From assembly GCA_964036275.1 (NCBI GenBank), contig OZ038436.1:20363904-20427903 (forward strand): a stretch of 64,000 nucleotides of DNA. Reading direction: 5' to 3'. This document shows, in pieces, positions 59,401 through 64,000 of the stretch (the first letter of the stretch is position 1; each line of letters opens with the position of its first letter). The translations under genes and the position numbers were made by a program. Source of the DNA: Litoditis marina (lineage: Eukaryota; Nematoda; Chromadorea; Rhabditida; Rhabditidae). The notes beneath the pieces were generated by a model, which saw only the letters and a program-made list of their open reading frames with translations, was not told the DNA's origin and searched no databases.

Positions 59401-61324
59401 CGCGCCTGTGAAACTGTCGGATTGGGTTCGAGTCTCCCGTGAGGTAGTTGGTTTTTATATTTCTTTCTGAAAACCAGATTAATCGTATCATTACTCACTT
59501 TCACTTGGCTTTCGCTCATGTTCAACTCCTGGGCGAGTTGAGCGCGATCCGAGCCAGCCAGATATTTCGTCTGCTCGAATTTCTTCTCCAACATAAATAT
59601 CTGAAAAAGTGCTATCCTTGAGATTAATCATGAGATCTGAATGAACTGAGCCTGTTAAATAAATCCGAGATTGGGTTTAAATTTCAATAATTGAGTGGGA
59701 GCAGAATCTTATGGAATCCGCTCCTGATCCAGGATTTACGAAATTCGGTTGGAAAACACTTTCAAACTATTTTCGAATAATTTTCGTGATGATAAAAGAT
59801 GTATGGTGTCTGTACAAGTATAGGCATTCGGCGAATCGACAATATCACGAATTCCATAATCGCTAGTATGTCTGAAACCCCTTACAGCCAAGATTGGTTG
59901 TGCTATTGAGCCCCTCAGAGCAGAACTGAGCTTTCGAACCACAAATCATTTATGATTTTGATGTTCTGTTATGAATGAATGTTTCTCAGAACTTCCACAG
60001 TTTCCAACGCTGAGTTCAGAGAGAATGGCCATACCTGATGTCCAGTAAACGTGGGTCGGCTCTGTTTCTTCTGCAGAGTGAGACTGTTCGGAGAGAGTTG
60101 GAGGGGATTTGGCATTCGGCCGAGTCCGTTCATACCCCCTCCGGGCATCTGGGAGAGAAGACCAAACGGGTTCAGGCTACGAACTGAAAAAATGAAGTAG
60201 GAGTAACTCAACATGTACATACCTTTTCTACTTTCAATCTTCTAGCTCCATTTTTTGGAGATGAGTCCTAATGGACAGCTTCACTCACATAAATTTTCAC
60301 CGTAAAGCGAATACAGCATATACACTCTAGACTCCGTTGAAAGCATTCTCAATGCAACAAAACTTCTGAATGTCAAGATGCATTGGGTCCCCATATATTT
60401 TGGTTTGGATTCAGATTCTTCCCGAAAGAGCTTATTATTCGACGATTTCTGCAATGAAGATCCAATTGTTGTGCCTAGGAGGCAAATGCTTTGTGCTGTG
60501 ATTGCGTATTGAAACTCATCATTTTATTACGCGCCATTGAAGTCTATTGATGGGATAAAAGAGGGAAAAGAGTAGGTAGGTAGAAATGTAATGAAATGAA
60601 AAGAGAGTGAGAGAGAAAGAGAGAGAAGGAGAAGGAGAACAAGATAGCGAGATAGAAAGGTAGACAGAGGAAGAGACAGAAGGGGAGAGAGAACGAGACA
60701 GCAAGACAGAGACGTAGATGGACGAAAGAGAGAGTTGGAGAGAGAGAAAACGAGGGAGTTCAGAGTTCAACCATTCGCAACTTTCCCCCGCTACCGTTTC
60801 CCGTTTTCGCAACTTGCCCGCTATTCCCGCACATCATTTTCTCGTGTTAAGCCTCTGGTTTACGACCCGCTGTTGCCTTTCTTTAATGGCCTGTTTAGCA
60901 TCGGTCCACCGTAGTTCTCAATGGAGCACGTTTTATACCATCACCCCTGCTGCTCACTACATACAGACGAACGACCTCACTTTATGGCCATGAAAGTTCC
61001 GCAAGCCAACTATACTTCCTAGTTATATACAAACCATTTGATGTTGTTTCCGCGAAAAATATAAAATGTCCCAAAATTTTACAAACAATTTTCCCTCGCG
61101 TTTCTCATAAGCCACAATCTAAAAAGCACAGAATAGAAGACTAAATCTCATTTGCTGAGCTTTTTAGATGCATAAGTAGTAAGTCGGCATCAAATCACTA
61201 TAAAGATTCATATAATCTTGCTCTCAGAAAACTATATACTAGTTTTTCTGCAGAACATGCAAAAATTCTCGATTCCTTTTCGACTTAATGTTGCGAGAAG
61301 GTCGCATCTGTCAGAGAAAGACAC

Positions 61325-61414
<90 letters not shown>

Positions 61415-63930
61415 CGTGAGAGAAAAAGAGAGAGAGAAGAGGTGGGGAATCATGAAGATCATTTCTGTATACTTAATGCAATCTTAATAAGGGTAACATT
61501 TAGGTGCTTTTCAAGGCTACTCTGAAAAGTACTTTCCGATCAGACATCTTTATCAGTTCATTCAAATATCAGTTCATATGGTTTAAATTCGTAACTCTTT
61601 GTTTGTCCATCACTCCACTGATAAAGTTTATTATTTATTATCTTTCATGCAAATGTACTAGTAAGTTGCACAGATCTTGTAAGTTCTATCCAGCCACTCA
61701 GTGAGAGCTATTTTAGCAATTTATTACGCAATCATCCGGTATTTCAGTAATTCCAGCCTGATCAAAGCCATTAGGGGAAGAGAATAATATTTACTTTGTA
61801 GGTATTCATTCGATTAGTAAGCATTATCCTATACGTAACTCATAGCCTTTTTAGAGTGATGAAATAGAGGTAATCACCACCTGTTTTTCGAACAACGAAC
61901 AAACAGATATGTAGGTTTCGGTATGTAATTATAGAGGTTTAGTTCTATCTGCAAAATGTTTCAAAGCTGAAACTTACTGAGTCATTGAGAAGTGTAAGAG
62001 CCCGGAAGAGCGCTTGGAGCTAACTTCTAGATTACTGTTTATTTTGTATTTGTTTAAAACTACTCATATCAGCTTTGCGCTGGGTTCTAAGAAAACCATG
62101 TTAACGTATCTCACTAACACATCACCTCAGTTTTTTCTTTCTTGACGGTTTTACAGATTTCAAAAAGTCGTTCCCCTTTTCGGGTCTCTCGATGTAGGAC
62201 ATGTGTAATTGAAGATGATGATCCCATTCGTCGAACTATTATGCAAGACCGTTCAAGGCAGCTGAACGCGCATATTAAGTAGAAATACATGAATAATGCG
62301 CTCCGATATGAATACCGTAATTAGGAGCGACGCGCGCGGGCTGCGTCACACACCTGCCTGCCCCCTGTGTCTCTTTCCCGGAAATACAGTCTGAGAAAGT
62401 GGGATGGAGAGGAGAGACAAGAAAAAGTATGAGGAATTTGTCATTAAACCATCTTAGTTAAAGCAGAACGTACAGTAACTTACTGTAGTAACCCCATGGA
62501 ACAAGCAGACCCGTTTTTCCTGTTTTGTGTGATCAAGATGTCTCCGGACGATTCCGGTATTTTCGTGAAAACTATTTTTGATATGAACATTAGAGCAAAC
62601 TTGTACGACGAGATTATTGATTTTTTTTTGTGAGAACGTAGTAGCAACCTAGATATGCGGAACTGAAACGTTGGGTGTATCGTGTATCATCTAAAATTTC
62701 TGGAACGGAAACTGTTACCAACCTCCTTCCTGTGCCAGCAATCTTCCCAATGGGTTGGTGGCAGCTGCGGCGGCGTTGTTCAACTGTTGACCGAGCAGAA
62801 AGGTGATGTAAGCATTCTGAAGATGTAAATTTAAGAATTCATAGTTTACTTATCAATATTAGGATTTTTCGGCAATTGTAATACCCTTGTACAAGATCTG
62901 ATTCAATAAATGAGACTATTTCATTTGTCTATGATGGCTGATAGCTATTGTGAAACTGTACTGATTTTTTCGATTTTGAAAAAAACTCATAAATTTTTAT
63001 AGAAACGAAACCGGACAGATATTGTATTTCCAATCCGTATAGGATGGAAACCTATGATTACTCTATCCCTCGCAGCTCATAACATAAATACGCGTAATGA
63101 GCATTATATAACTAATCTAGCACGGTCAGGTTTCATAATCATTATGAGCTGAAATCACAGACAACTAATTACATGTTGGTGCGGCCAGCTTAGATATTAT
63201 ATTGAGCACGGTGAGTGTGGATACAGAACTCGGTTCAACTAGACTTTAACGTTATTGAAGTAATTACTGCGGTTTAGTAGATTACAGAGGGAAAATTTCC
63301 GAAAAAAAGCTTCTCCGATAATTTATTCTCAAGAAGCAGCCTGTCAGGTAGGTGTATGCGTGAAAAATGTCCACGTCCCAGTAAGTTTACCTGTAAATGT
63401 GCTTGCTGGGACATGTCTACGGCACTGTTCATGTTCATTGAGGTGGTGTTCTCCTGCATGCTGGTCGGCACGGTCACACTAGCTGAGGTGGGGAACAGGA
63501 AATGGGGGAACACTGAGGAACCGGTCGCGTCCGATACGGAGGGGGATCTGAAATGAGATTCCCGGTGTATAAGTCAAATTATCTCTCGTTTAGGGTATTT
63601 TGAGTCGTCTAGCAACTCAAAGAACGGTTCGGTTAAGTTGTCGTGATCAGTCCCCTGGCTCGCAAACTTCTCATTATGAACTCTTGTCACACGCAGTCTT
63701 CTTGGAACTAAACTCCATAAAAGAATGTTTACAGAACAAAAGATTTTTACGGACATTGTAAGTATGGGAATGAGCTTTGACGAGGAAATTGGAATGTTAT
63801 TTTGTTGAAACTATCACTATCATACACTTTTCACATTTTTTTTGTCAATCTGAACGGTACTTACGTTTGTTCTTCTTCAGTAGAACCACATCGATTGGAA
63901 CAGTTGTCGTCGTCGCTGGCGCACGATGAA
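56436..63930 (-). CDS. cog-1: NK6-class homeobox transcription factor (cog-1 ortholog), 5' end outside window
   Basis: Visible exons 5'->3': 63865-63930, 63391-63547, 62723-62816, 60035-60183, 59499-59600, 56436-56582; 237 aa in phase, with at least one more exon to the right. The homeodomain spans the last three exons: [10 protein letters not shown], then [20 protein letters not shown]...MSESQVK, then [19 protein letters not shown]. This is diagnostic of the NK6/NKX6 family, with Gln50 and Asn51 in recognition helix 3. The N-part is Ser/Asn/Met/Ala-rich ([29 protein letters not shown]) and the tail is short ([17 protein letters not shown]). It is a nuclear DNA-binding regulator. In C. elegans, cog-1 controls ASE neuron asymmetry and vulval/uterine development. 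Large introns hold simple repeats and possible cis elements. Confidence 0.93.
57021..57040. promoter_or_regulatory. Octamer plus homeodomain-type site in cog-1 intron
   Basis: ATGCAAAT (POU octamer) is followed within a few bases by AATAATTGG, a homeodomain-type core, in a locally less AT-rich patch. This is a candidate only. Confidence 0.35.
58310..58660. repeat. Degenerate tandem repeat, unit about 30-36 bp
   Basis: Around ten copies of TAACATAGAGCGCGACATCTCTC-like units with a CT microsatellite inside, in the last intron of the homeobox gene. Confidence 0.8.
59377..59447 (+). other. tRNA-like remnant in cog-1 intron
   Basis: A box TTAGTTCAGTGATTAGC and B box GGGTTCGAGTCTC are in tRNA spacing, but stems are poorly paired. 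It is a likely tRNA pseudogene or element fragment. Confidence 0.45.
60600..60745. repeat. GA-rich simple repeat
   Basis: Purine-rich 'gagagaaagagagagaagg' type sequence in the intron before the homeodomain exon at 60035. Confidence 0.85.
61320..61438. repeat. (GA)n microsatellite
   Basis: Over 100 bp of nearly pure GA repeats in the same intron. ORFs predicted across it are repeat artefacts. Confidence 0.95.
62315..62400. promoter_or_regulatory. GC-rich island inside cog-1 intron
   Basis: The run 'gagcgacgcgcgcgggctgc', then an E-box-containing 'cacacctgcctgcccc', stands out from the AT-rich surroundings. It could be an enhancer or an internal promoter for a short isoform; unproven. Confidence 0.35.
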
Positions 63931-64000
63931 CTGGAATTCAAGGAATAACTTATTATCACGAATCAGTAAAACGTAAAATAAAACGTTTTCCTTCAGCCTG

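Noticed and set aside
61218..61487. ORFs made of Arg-Glu or Ser-Leu repeats
   Set aside because: They are translations of the GA microsatellite.

Overview
The window looks like nuclear DNA of a Caenorhabditis-like nematode. It is AT-rich, has compact genes with short GT...TTTCAG introns, acceptor-type TTTCAG/TTACAG sites just before start codons (as expected for spliced-leader addition), tRNA-bearing mobile elements, and an NK6 homeobox gene matching C. elegans cog-1. All gene models were built by eye by joining exons at splice sites in a consistent reading phase. No similarity search was run.

Layout. (1) 1-11,640: a tandem array of 21 minus-strand tRNA-Gly(UCC) genes in units of about 446 or 405 bp. 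It runs off the left edge and is interrupted at about 9.63-11.30 kb by a 5'-truncated, frameshifted RTE-like non-LTR retrotransposon. (2) 12.5-22.4 kb: two tandem paralogous 7-TM chemoreceptor-like genes on the plus strand. The first is complete (326 aa); the second has no homologous last exon. Around and inside them lie two families of TA-flanked, TIR-ended elements that carry tRNA-like sequences. A stray plus-strand tRNA-Gly(UCC) sits at 22.6 kb. (3) 23.3-27.1 kb, minus: an 11-exon secreted Lys/Asp/Glu-rich modular protein. (4) 28.3-34.6 kb: a small Gly-rich two-exon gene (minus), divergent from a catalytically complete protein tyrosine phosphatase gene (plus, 10 exons), both with clear TATA boxes. 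(5) 35.4-37.3 kb, plus: a secreted Cys/Gly-rich precursor with several dibasic sites. (6) 38.6-42.6 kb, minus: a 171-aa unknown gene and a 3' partial duplicate inactivated by a 7-bp deletion. (7) 43.5-49.3 kb, minus: an 18-exon charged protein of unknown function, with a GC-AG intron. (8) 52.1-55.1 kb, plus: a four-TM-segment membrane protein. (9) 55.5-64 kb, minus: the 3' part of an NK6-class homeobox gene (cog-1 type). Its 3'UTR has two close matches to the lsy-6 microRNA seed just before the first polyadenylation signal.

The protein genes do not form an obvious pathway. The most notable themes are the strongly homogenised tRNA-Gly array, mobile elements that have captured tRNA-like Pol III units, and apparent conservation of the lsy-6/cog-1 switch.
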